A stretch of 10,010 nt of DNA, from positions 1 through 10,010 of the forward strand of contig CALEMZ010000263.1 in NCBI GenBank assembly GCA_937910975.1. The letters run 5' to 3'. A program made the position numbers and the translations under genes. Within the stretch, counting starts at the first letter, position 1. Each line of letters begins with the position of its first letter. Shown piece after piece: positions 1-4,980 of the stretch. Source of the DNA: an uncultured Pseudorhodobacter sp. (GTDB lineage Bacteria > Pseudomonadota > Alphaproteobacteria > Rhodobacterales > Rhodobacteraceae). The notes below the pieces were generated by a model. It did no database searches. It saw only the letters and a program-made list of their open reading frames with translations, and was not told where the DNA came from.

Positions 1-137
1 ACAGCAATGACGACAGCAACGACGACAGCGATGACGACAGCAACGACGACAGCAATGACGACAGCAACGACGACAGCGATGACGACAGCAACGACGACAG
101 CAACGACGACAGCAATGACGACAGCAACGACGACTGA
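1..137 (+). CDS. 3' end of a protein with an Asp/Ser/Asn repeat tail (partial)
   Basis: The gene enters from the left edge. Complete codons begin at base 3 and run to a TGA at 135-137, giving 44 visible residues. All of them belong to a tail of eleven four-residue units, Ser-Asn-Asp-Asp or Ser-Asp-Asp-Asp, with no other sequence. The frame was chosen because it ends at a stop directly after the last unit and because the next gene downstream ends in a very similar acidic Asp/Ser tail. The other forward frame gives a Thr/Ala polymer, which is not credible as a protein. By analogy with that neighbour the missing part may be an exported PepSY-like domain, making the two genes tandem paralogues; this is inference because none of the globular part is visible. 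About half of the residues are aspartate, so the tail would be strongly anionic and could bind divalent cations. Confidence 0.7.
   Translation, partial: SNDDSNDDSDDDSNDDSNDDSNDDSDDDSNDDSNDDSNDDSNDD
3..134 (+). repeat. 12-bp coding tandem repeat, 11 units (Ser-Asn/Asp-Asp-Asp)
   Basis: Eleven consecutive 12-base units of the form AGC-(AAT, AAC or GAT)-GAC-GAC. Only the second codon varies. Its order is AAT, AAC, GAT, AAC, AAT, AAC, GAT, AAC, AAC, AAT, AAC, so a 48-base super-unit occurs twice and is followed by a partial copy. This suggests expansion by duplication of multi-unit blocks. The array is probably longer to the left of the window and is likely to vary in copy number between strains. 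Confidence 0.95.
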
Positions 138-144
138 TGTAACC

Positions 145-176
145 GGTCCGGGCATGGCATCTTGCCAGCCCGGACC
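145..176 (+). terminator. strong stem-loop between the two acidic-tail genes
   Basis: A perfect 9-base stem (GGTCCGGGC / GCCCGGACC) encloses a second 5-base stem (TGGCA / TGCCA) with a TCT loop, with only one unpaired A between them. It starts 8 bases after the stop of the first gene and ends 49 bases before the next start. The bases after it on this strand are AAAACCCC, so the U-tract of a classical intrinsic terminator is missing. It may be a weak or Rho-assisted terminator, or an mRNA-stabilising hairpin that sets the ratio of the two gene products. On the opposite strand the hairpin is also not followed by a T run. Confidence 0.4.
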
Positions 177-225
177 AAAACCCCAATACTGCACGCAAGT
201 CTGTAGCAGACGAAAGCAGGGCTGA

Positions 226-693
226 ATGATGAACCGCCGCTATTTTTTGCAAACCGTCTTTCCTACCCTTCTGGTGGCAAGCGGCTTTGTCACGCCCGCC
301 CTTGCCGAAACGCTTCAGGGTAAAGTGGTCAAGGCGCTGGAGCGCCAAGGCTATAGCGAATTTAAAGTAAGTCGTACTTTTCTGGGCCGCTTGCGTGTTA
401 CCGCGCATAAGGGCGAGCAGCGCCGTGAAATCATCCTGAACAGCAAAACCGGCGAGGTGCTGCGCGATGTCATCTTCAAGCGTGGCGGTTCCGGCTCGGT
501 TTTTGACGACGACGAGGGGGAGGGCAAAAGTGGCTCGGGCAAGTTGGGCGGCGACGGCAACGATGATAGCGGTGACGACGGCAACGATGATAGCAGCGAC
601 GACAGTAGCGACGATAGCAGCGATGACAGTAGCGACGATAGCAGCGATGACAGTAGCGACGACAGCAGCGATGACAGTAGCGATTATGATTGA
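226..693 (+). CDS. exported PepSY-like protein with acidic Asp/Ser repeat tail
   Basis: 155 residues. Residues 1-27 look like a signal peptide: Arg4-Arg5-Tyr-Phe-Leu-Gln resembles the twin-arginine consensus, followed by a hydrophobic stretch and an Ala-Leu-Ala cleavage site before Glu28. Residues about 29-83 resemble a single PepSY module: an amphipathic helix with LERQGYSEF, then beta strands ending in ILNSKTGEVLRDVIF. A Gly/Asp/Ser linker leads into eight Asp-Asp-Ser-Ser units at 121-152 and the end Asp-Tyr-Asp. PepSY modules are known from secreted protease inhibitors and membrane redox proteins, but no specific role can be assigned. The anionic tail suggests calcium or other cation binding outside the cytoplasm (inference). 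Two adjacent ATGs (226, 229) are possible starts, with a purine-rich AGCAGGG upstream. The LuxR-like membrane protein gene begins 18 bases downstream, indicating a transcription unit. Confidence is high for the gene and moderate for the domain. Confidence 0.85.
   Translation: MMNRRYFLQTVFPTLLVASGFVTPALAETLQGKVVKALERQGYSEFKVSRTFLGRLRVTAHKGEQRREIILNSKTGEVLRDVIFKRGGSGSVFDDDEGEGKSGSGKLGGDGNDDSGDDGNDDSSDDSSDDSSDDSSDDSSDDSSDDSSDDSSDYD
586..681 (+). repeat. 12-bp coding tandem repeat, 8 units (Asp-Asp-Ser-Ser)
   Basis: Eight in-frame units encode Asp-Asp-Ser-Ser. The serine codons mostly alternate between AGC-AGC and AGT-AGC, and the aspartate codons alternate too, so the DNA shows a 24-base super-period. 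The unit is in a different amino-acid phase and uses different codons from the repeat at 3-134, so the two tails were expanded separately or have since diverged. Confidence 0.95.
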
Positions 694-711
694 GTCGCCG
701 AAGGCCTATAC

Positions 712-1257
712 ATGAGTCGTCGCAGCGTTATTGCTGCCATTTTGGCCGTCCAATTTCTCTGCGCGGTGTTTTTTGTTTCCGACATCCTGTCCTCGGTACT
801 GGGGTTGCGCAGCCAGCCAATCAACTGGCAGGTACGCGAGTTCATTGAGATCGGTGCCGCAGTTGGGTTGATCCTTGGGCTGGTTCTGGGGGCGTTGGCC
901 CTGCGCCGTGTCACGCACGAACGCAACTTTGCCACCGAAGGGCTGCGCCGTGCCTCGGGGCAGTTTATGGACCTGCTGGACGAACGCTTTGCTGAATGGG
1001 GCCTGACTCCGGCGGAAAAGGACGTTGCCCTTTTCGCCATCAAAGGCATGTCACTTGCCGAAATTTCCGCACTGCGCGCCACGTCGGAAGGCACTGTGAA
1101 GGCACAGAGCAACGCGATTTACCGCAAGGCCGGGGTTACCGGGCGCCCGCAACTCCTGAGCCTGTTTATCGAAGATCTGATGCGCGACGATGTGATCCGC
1201 GCACCCATTCCAACCACGCCGGAGGCGCAGTTGGAAGACCTTGCCAATTCAGGTTAG
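712..1257 (+). CDS. membrane-anchored LuxR/GerE-type helix-turn-helix regulator
   Basis: 181 residues. Two hydrophobic segments, about 6-31 and 44-64, are followed by the basic residues Arg65-Arg66, predicting an N-terminal membrane hairpin with the rest in the cytoplasm. Residues about 96-157 match a GerE/LuxR DNA-binding domain: GLTPAEKDVALF, then GMSLAEISALRATSEGTVKAQ containing the helix-turn-helix, then the tail IYRKAGVTGRPQLLSLFI. No receiver or autoinducer-binding domain is present, so any signal must reach it through the membrane segment, through partners, or through its amount. It starts 18 bases after the acidic PepSY-like gene, with GAAGG ahead of the ATG. It is probably co-transcribed and may regulate that cassette (inference). 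Its stop overlaps the convergent globin gene by 9 bases. The residues after about 158 are not conserved-looking. Confidence 0.88.
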   Translation: MSRRSVIAAILAVQFLCAVFFVSDILSSVLGLRSQPINWQVREFIEIGAAVGLILGLVLGALALRRVTHERNFATEGLRRASGQFMDLLDERFAEWGLTPAEKDVALFAIKGMSLAEISALRATSEGTVKAQSNAIYRKAGVTGRPQLLSLFIEDLMRDDVIRAPIPTTPEAQLEDLANSG

Positions 1258-1653
1258 GCGCGGCACCGTACCAAAAGGCGTCAGCCCTTCGACCACACCC
1301 ATGCGCAACCCTCGACCAATGCGATGTGCCAACGCCGACCATGCCTGCGCCAGATCTTCGGGCAGGGTTTCGGTCAGGGTTTCATCAAACAATGCCAGCC
1401 AATCATCAAACATGCCGGGCCGCACATTACCTGCTGCGCGATGCACCGCCATCGGGTTGCCGTCATAGCAACGCTCAAACAAGATCGCGTTGCGCCAGAA
1501 GCGCGCGATCTTTGCCTCATGAGGGGGCCAGTCGTGGATATGGGTGGCAAACACCGCCCCCAGCTTCGGATGCAGGCGCACGCGCGCGTAAAAGCTGGCG
1601 ACCACTTGGTCGATCTGTGCGGGTGTCACGGGAAAACGGGGCGGAATGCTCAT
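1249..1653 (-). CDS. group III truncated haemoglobin
   Basis: 134 residues, the normal size of a truncated 2-over-2 globin. Group III features are visible: FYARVRLHPKLGAVF, then DWPPHEAKIARFW, then YDGNPMAVHR and FDDWLALF. By alignment from memory with Campylobacter Ctb-type globins, Tyr22 would be B10, His45 E7, His71 the proximal F8 haem ligand, and Trp85 the G8 residue lining the distal pocket. Family members bind oxygen, nitric oxide or peroxide in the cytoplasm; the physiological role varies. It is the last gene of the leftward run that includes DUF2237, 56 bases behind that gene. There is no convincing ribosome binding site before the ATG, and an in-frame TAA lies two codons upstream, so the start is fixed and translation may be weak or coupled. 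It overlaps the convergent LuxR-like gene by 9 bases. Confidence 0.9.
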   Translation of the reverse strand: MSIPPRFPVTPAQIDQVVASFYARVRLHPKLGAVFATHIHDWPPHEAKIARFWRNAILFERCYDGNPMAVHRAAGNVRPGMFDDWLALFDETLTETLPEDLAQAWSALAHRIGRGLRMGVVEGLTPFGTVPRLT

Positions 1654-1709
1654 GTGTTATGGCTACGCTTGGGCGCGGGCGGCCACAAGCGTCGCGCTGT
1701 CGCAGCGGC

Positions 1710-2078
1710 TCATTCCAGGGCGTAACGTTGCAACACCTCCAGAGGTACCACGTCCAGTGTGCGCTGATGTGTGGCTGCAAGGTTTACTTTCGGTGCCGCT
1801 CTTTCATCATGCGCCTGTAAGAAGCGACTTGCGCAAAGGCACCAGCGATCTCCCGGCTTTAGCCCTGCAAAGCCAAACTCTGGCCGCGGCGTGGAAAGGT
1901 CGTTGCCCAGATATTTCGACATCGCCAGAAACTCTGCCGTCAGCACCACGCAAACCGTGTGCAACCCACGATCCTCCGGCCCGGTATCGCAGCAGCCATT
2001 GCGGAAAAACCCGGTCATCGGCGCGGAGGAGCAGCCTTCCAGCGCGCCGCCCAGAACGTTGATCGAAGCCTCTTTCAT
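1710..2078 (-). CDS. DUF2237 family cysteine-rich protein
   Basis: 122 residues. The sequence matches the small DUF2237 family along its length: NVLGGALEGCS, TGFFRNGCCDTGPEDRGLHT, GNDLSTPRPEFGFAGLKPGDRWCLCA and the end ATHQRTLDVVPLEVL. Six cysteines (16, 29, 30, 43, 80, 82) sit in the conserved blocks, including a CC pair and a CxC, suggesting metal binding or redox chemistry; no biochemical function is known to me. The frame stays open another 64 codons upstream, but the start was placed at 2078 because the family begins here and AGGAAAGGG precedes the ATG at good spacing. It lies between a DUF2332 gene and a truncated globin on the same strand. Confidence 0.92.
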   Translation of the reverse strand: MKEASINVLGGALEGCSSAPMTGFFRNGCCDTGPEDRGLHTVCVVLTAEFLAMSKYLGNDLSTPRPEFGFAGLKPGDRWCLCASRFLQAHDERAAPKVNLAATHQRTLDVVPLEVLQRYALE

Positions 2079-2098
2079 CGGATATCCCTTTCCTGTGC

Positions 2099-2203
2099 CT
2101 AAAACGCCGCCGCAATGGCGCGGAATATGACGGTATTGTTTGCATCCTCGCCCAGCCGATGGTCTTCGGCCTCCAGGTCCAAGATTTTGGCAAAATGACG
2201 CAT
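2099..2203 (-). CDS. possible small protein, 34 aa
   Basis: A short frame runs from an ATG at 2203 to TAG at 2099, 20 bases before the DUF2237 start. GGGGGAAG lies just ahead of the ATG and could serve as a ribosome binding site. The product begins MRHFAKILDLEAEDHRLGED and has no signal peptide or membrane segment. I do not recognise it. It fills part of the 217-base interval between DUF2332 and DUF2237, which otherwise holds only leader-like sequence. It could be a real small protein, a leader peptide coupled to DUF2237 translation, or chance. Confidence 0.35.
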   Translation of the reverse strand: MRHFAKILDLEAEDHRLGEDANNTVIFRAIAAAF

Positions 2204-2295
2204 AGCTTCCCCCAACGAACCAGAACCGGAAGGGGACCACAGCCCCGCCCGCCGCGCAAGTCTGCTGCAATGGCCGGAGGTGATGTCAATCCGCC

Positions 2296-3339
2296 TCACA
2301 GCGCGGGGGCCTGCCAATTCACCCAGCGGCCATGAAAATCCGCGCGCCCCAGCGGGATAACCTGCCCGCCCGGCCACAATCGCAGCGTTAGGGCCGCACC
2401 CGGCTCCGCCCCGTCGCTTTCCATCGCCAGATGCGCCAAGGGCGCGTGATCGGTGGCCGCAGCACCCGCCGCTTGCAGCAACGCCTCGCCCCGCGCCTGC
2501 GTGGCTTTGGGGAAATATTGCCAGACGACCGTGTGATAGACCAGATGCTGCCGCCCCGGCATTGGCGCGCCCAGTCGCTCCGCCAGCCAATCCACCGCGT
2601 CGCCCGCCTCCACCAGGATGTCATGCTGCGCGCCCAGATCAATCGCCTCTTGCGTCAGCGCCATGCGATGCGGCTGGTCGGCCCAGAGGTATGAGCGGAT
2701 GCGCAGGCTGTCACCGATCACGTCCAGCGGGTTGAGGTCTACCGCGCGCCGTTCCGCCACCACCGGGCGGGTGCGGGGCGGCGGTGGCCCGCGCCACTCG
2801 GGCGCAAGGCGCAACGGGCTTTGCGGGTCGCCAAAGGTGCCGCCAATCTCCAGCGCATAGCGATCCCAGTTCAGGTTCAGCCCCGCGCTCGCCCCCAGTT
2901 CAGAAAGCGCCATGGGCAAACCGAACCGCGCAGCCAGCCAATGCCCCGCCGCGATCAACACCGCCGAACGCCGGACCTCATTGGTCTGCGGGGCGGAGTT
3001 GAGCCATTCCATCAGTACATGCGGACGGGCTGCAATCGCATCCAAAAGCGTTTTGGCAGCCTTGGCATCGCTGAACTGTTCGGGGTTTTCATAAAGGTTT
3101 TGCAGCACCGCGCTTTGCCCCATGAGCACCAGCGCATGCAGCCCGGCTGCCAGCCGCAAAGCCAGCGCATCGGCCCGGCCTGATGGGTCCCCCGGCCAGT
3201 CCAGAACCCGGTCGGCCACCGGATTTCCGGGGGCCAGGTGATCAGCCAACAGCCGCAACACCCGCGCGGTGAAGGGCGAGCCGAGTGCCGCGCAGCTGTC
3301 GGCCTGCGAGTGGAAGCTGGCGCGAACGGCCTCGCTCAT
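2296..3339 (-). CDS. DUF2332 family protein
   Basis: 347 residues, full length for this family. Recognisable blocks are QTNEVRRS at 118-125, ELGASAGLNLNWDRY at 147-161, LRIRSYLWADQPHR at 212-225 and VYHTVVWQY at 267-275. The Gly-rich ELGASAGLN segment after a hydrophobic strand, and the later acidic strand end (ILVEAGDAVD), look like the nucleotide-binding edge of a Rossmann fold as in SAM-dependent methyltransferases. That comparison is my inference; the family has no assigned reaction that I know of. The ATG overlaps the pth stop codon (ATGA), so the two genes are almost certainly translationally coupled in one operon. No signal peptide or membrane segment is seen, so it is probably cytoplasmic. 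Confidence 0.92.
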   Translation of the reverse strand: MSEAVRASFHSQADSCAALGSPFTARVLRLLADHLAPGNPVADRVLDWPGDPSGRADALALRLAAGLHALVLMGQSAVLQNLYENPEQFSDAKAAKTLLDAIAARPHVLMEWLNSAPQTNEVRRSAVLIAAGHWLAARFGLPMALSELGASAGLNLNWDRYALEIGGTFGDPQSPLRLAPEWRGPPPPRTRPVVAERRAVDLNPLDVIGDSLRIRSYLWADQPHRMALTQEAIDLGAQHDILVEAGDAVDWLAERLGAPMPGRQHLVYHTVVWQYFPKATQARGEALLQAAGAAATDHAPLAHLAMESDGAEPGAALTLRLWPGGQVIPLGRADFHGRWVNWQAPAL

Positions 3340-4058
3340 CGGAACCGATCAGCCAGCTTTTGCAACAAGGAGCGGGCGTCGGGCGCTGGTTCTGGCGCGG
3401 GCTGCGGAGCTGGCTCGGTCTTGGCGGTACTTGGGGACGGCGGCAACTTGCGTGCCTTTGCCAGAGGTTGCACCCCGGTTGACGCGCGTGGCGGCGCAAC
3501 GCGCAGGGCCACGGCATTGGAAAACTTTGCGCCATCGCCCGCCACCAGATAGGGCGCGCCATCCGACAACCCGCGCAGCAGATCGTCCAGCCATGCCTGA
3601 TCGGCCTTGGCGAAATCATGCAGCACATAAGCGGCCACCGCATCTTTATGTCCCGGATGCCCGATCCCCAGTCGCACCCGTCCATAAGCCTCACCGATAT
3701 GGGCGTGGATGGAGCGCAGCCCATTATGCCCTGCATGGCCGCCCCCCTGTTTCAGCCGCATCTTGCCGGGAGCAAGGTCCAACTCGTCATGAAACACCAT
3801 CACCTGCGCGAGGGAGATTTTGTGGAAGGCCATCGCGGCCTGCACCGCCTCACCCGAGAGGTTCATGAAGGTTTCGGGTTTAAGCAACAAAACCCGCACA
3901 CCGCCAAGCCGCCCCTCGGACACAAGGCCCTTGAACCCGCGCTTCCACGGGCCAAAGCCATGATCTGCCGCGATCCGTTCCACCGCCATGAAACCGATGT
4001 TGTGCCGGTTGCCCGCATACTTCGCTCCGGGATTGCCCAAGCCCACAAACAGCCACAT
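3336..4058 (-). CDS. pth: peptidyl-tRNA hydrolase
   Basis: 240 residues. Pth releases the peptide from peptidyl-tRNAs that drop off ribosomes, recycling tRNA in the cytoplasm. The family signatures are intact: FVGLGNPGAKYAGNRHNIGF with Asn9 and catalytic His19, KPETFMNLSG with Asn66, VFHDELDL with Asp91, and GGGHAGHNGLRS with Asn112. These correspond to E. coli Asn10, His20, Asn68, Asp93 and Asn114. The enzyme core ends near residue 190. The last roughly 50 residues are an extra Pro/Ala/Lys-rich, low-complexity tail ending in a short helix-like segment (SLLQKLADRF), which the E. coli-sized enzyme lacks. The start at 4058 was chosen over an upstream extension because MWLFVGLGNPG is the family N-terminus and AGGAAAAAAGGG precedes it. 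The gene lies downstream of rplY, separated by a terminator, and overlaps DUF2332. Confidence 0.97.
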   Translation of the reverse strand: MWLFVGLGNPGAKYAGNRHNIGFMAVERIAADHGFGPWKRGFKGLVSEGRLGGVRVLLLKPETFMNLSGEAVQAAMAFHKISLAQVMVFHDELDLAPGKMRLKQGGGHAGHNGLRSIHAHIGEAYGRVRLGIGHPGHKDAVAAYVLHDFAKADQAWLDDLLRGLSDGAPYLVAGDGAKFSNAVALRVAPPRASTGVQPLAKARKLPPSPSTAKTEPAPQPAPEPAPDARSLLQKLADRFR

Positions 4059-4127
4059 ATCGTACCCTTTTTTCCTGCCGAAGCGTCTTTTATCAGGTGT
4101 CGTGCCAAAACCCAAACCCCCAAACGC

Positions 4128-4157
4128 AAAACGCGGGGAACGATGCCCCCGCGTTTT
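4128..4157 (-). terminator. intrinsic terminator after rplY
   Basis: A perfect 11-base stem (AAAACGCGGGG / CCCCGCGTTTT) with an 8-base loop lies 25 bases past the rplY stop. On the minus strand the 3' arm ends in TTTT and is followed by GCGTTTG, so the U-run lies partly within the stem. Because the stem is symmetric with A/T ends it could work in both directions. It separates rplY from pth, so pth should have its own promoter in the 69 bases between the hairpin and its start, or depend on readthrough. A GATAAA element in that stretch is the only weak -10 candidate. Confidence 0.8.
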
Positions 4158-4182
4158 ACAATTCCCTTGAGGCGAGAGAGGA

Positions 4183-4800
4183 TTACTCCTCTTCAGCCTC
4201 ATCGGCTTCTTCATTATCCGAAGAGCGGAGGCCCGACGGAGCCGAGATGTTGGCGATCACGAAATTCCGTGCAACGGTCGGCTTGGCACCCGAGGGCAGA
4301 ACAATATCGTTGATGTGGATGACATCGCCGATTTTCTTGCCGGTCAGGTCCACGGTGATGTGGTCCGGGATATCGCCAGCGGTGACTTTCAGTTCCACTT
4401 CCTGACGCACAACAACCAACGTACCACCGCGCTTGAGGCCTGGGGCTGCTTCGTGGTTTTCGAAAGTGACGTGGATGAACAGATTGATCAGGCTGGTGCG
4501 ACGCAGGCGCATCAGGTCAAGGTGCAAAGGCGTGTCTTTGACAACATCGCGCTGCACACCGCGGCAGATTACACGAACATCTTCCTGCCCTTCAACTTTC
4601 AGATTGAACAGGGTCGAAAGGAAGCGGCCTGCCTTCAGGTGCTTGACCAAGTAGTTATACTTGAAGTTTAGCGGCTGCGGATCAAGGCCACCACCATAAA
4701 CGATACCGGGTACCAAGGTGTCACGACGAGCTTGGCGGGCGGCCCCCTTGCCTGTCCCCGCACGTACCTCGGCTACAAGATCTGGGATCTCTTTTGCCAT
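4183..4800 (-). CDS. rplY: 50S ribosomal protein L25, long (CTC/TL5) form
   Basis: 205 residues. L25 binds 5S rRNA in the large subunit. Residues about 1-95 form the L25 domain (GTGKGAARQARRDTLVPGIV, VICRGVQRDVVKDTPLHLDL), and about 96-190 the extra beta domain of the general-stress-protein CTC/TL5 form (GGTLVVVRQEVELKV, ITVDLTGKKIGDVIHINDI). The last dozen residues are a run of Asp and Glu with Ala (NEEADEAEEE), a common disordered end in alphaproteobacterial L25. The start at 4800 was preferred to an upstream ATG because it begins MAKEIPDL and has GGAG eight bases ahead. It is divergent from the MFS gene across 180 bases and ends at a clear hairpin terminator before pth. Confidence 0.97.
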   Translation of the reverse strand: MAKEIPDLVAEVRAGTGKGAARQARRDTLVPGIVYGGGLDPQPLNFKYNYLVKHLKAGRFLSTLFNLKVEGQEDVRVICRGVQRDVVKDTPLHLDLMRLRRTSLINLFIHVTFENHEAAPGLKRGGTLVVVRQEVELKVTAGDIPDHITVDLTGKKIGDVIHINDIVLPSGAKPTVARNFVIANISAPSGLRSSDNEEADEAEEE

Positions 4801-4858
4801 TGTAATTCTCCATATGTTAAGTCCGCCGCCCTCCAAGGGTGTGCGACGCGACCGGGGG

Positions 4859-4887
4859 GCTATAGCGGGGAATCACCGCAGGGGAAA
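4859..4887 (-). promoter_or_regulatory. candidate promoter for rplY
   Basis: On the minus strand TATAGC (4859-4864) resembles a -10 box, with TTTCCC (4882-4887) seventeen bases upstream as a poor -35 match. It would give a leader of about 50 bases ahead of rplY. The rest of the 180-base divergent region (4801-4980) shows no ORF or operator I could recognise, and no convincing promoter for the rightward MFS gene. Confidence 0.25.
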
Positions 4888-4980
4888 GGCAAAAAATGGG
4901 CCTTTGGCGGGTTTGCCGGGCCTTGTGCGTCCGTTGCGCCCGGTCTAGGCCAAATTCTGCATTGCAAGGAGCCAGCTTTG

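Noticed and set aside
1..135. CRISPR-like array of short repeats
   Set aside because: Units are contiguous 12-base coding repeats with no spacers, so this is a low-complexity protein tail.
7..225. Open frame encoding a Thr/Ala polymer over the first repeat
   Set aside because: It is another frame of the Ser-Asn-Asp-Asp repeat. The chosen frame stops exactly after the last repeat unit and resembles the tail of the next gene, whereas this one runs into intergenic sequence and the hairpin.
996..1820. Long forward frame across the end of the LuxR-like gene and the globin gene
   Set aside because: It overlaps two well-supported genes in the wrong frame or strand, has no recognisable domain and is rich in Arg/Pro/Ser as expected of a GC-rich shadow frame.
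2079..2270. 64-codon N-terminal extension of DUF2237
   Set aside because: The extension is not family-like and the internal ATG at 2078 has a good ribosome binding site and begins at the conserved block.
1807..2289. Alternative minus-strand frame over the DUF2237 region
   Set aside because: The frame used for DUF2237 carries the family's conserved blocks throughout; this one has none.
2204..2295. tRNA or small structured RNA in the gap before DUF2332's stop
   Set aside because: No cloverleaf or T-loop sequence could be found by eye; only a lone TTGACA on the minus strand.
4059..4214. 52-codon N-terminal extension of Pth
   Set aside because: It would run through the rplY terminator hairpin and overlap the rplY coding end. 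MWLFVGLGNPG is the normal Pth N-terminus.
4732..4980. 83-codon N-terminal extension of the MFS transporter
   Set aside because: It overlaps the start of rplY on the other strand and lacks protein-like composition. The ATG at 4981 has AAGGAG upstream and leads directly into the first membrane helix.
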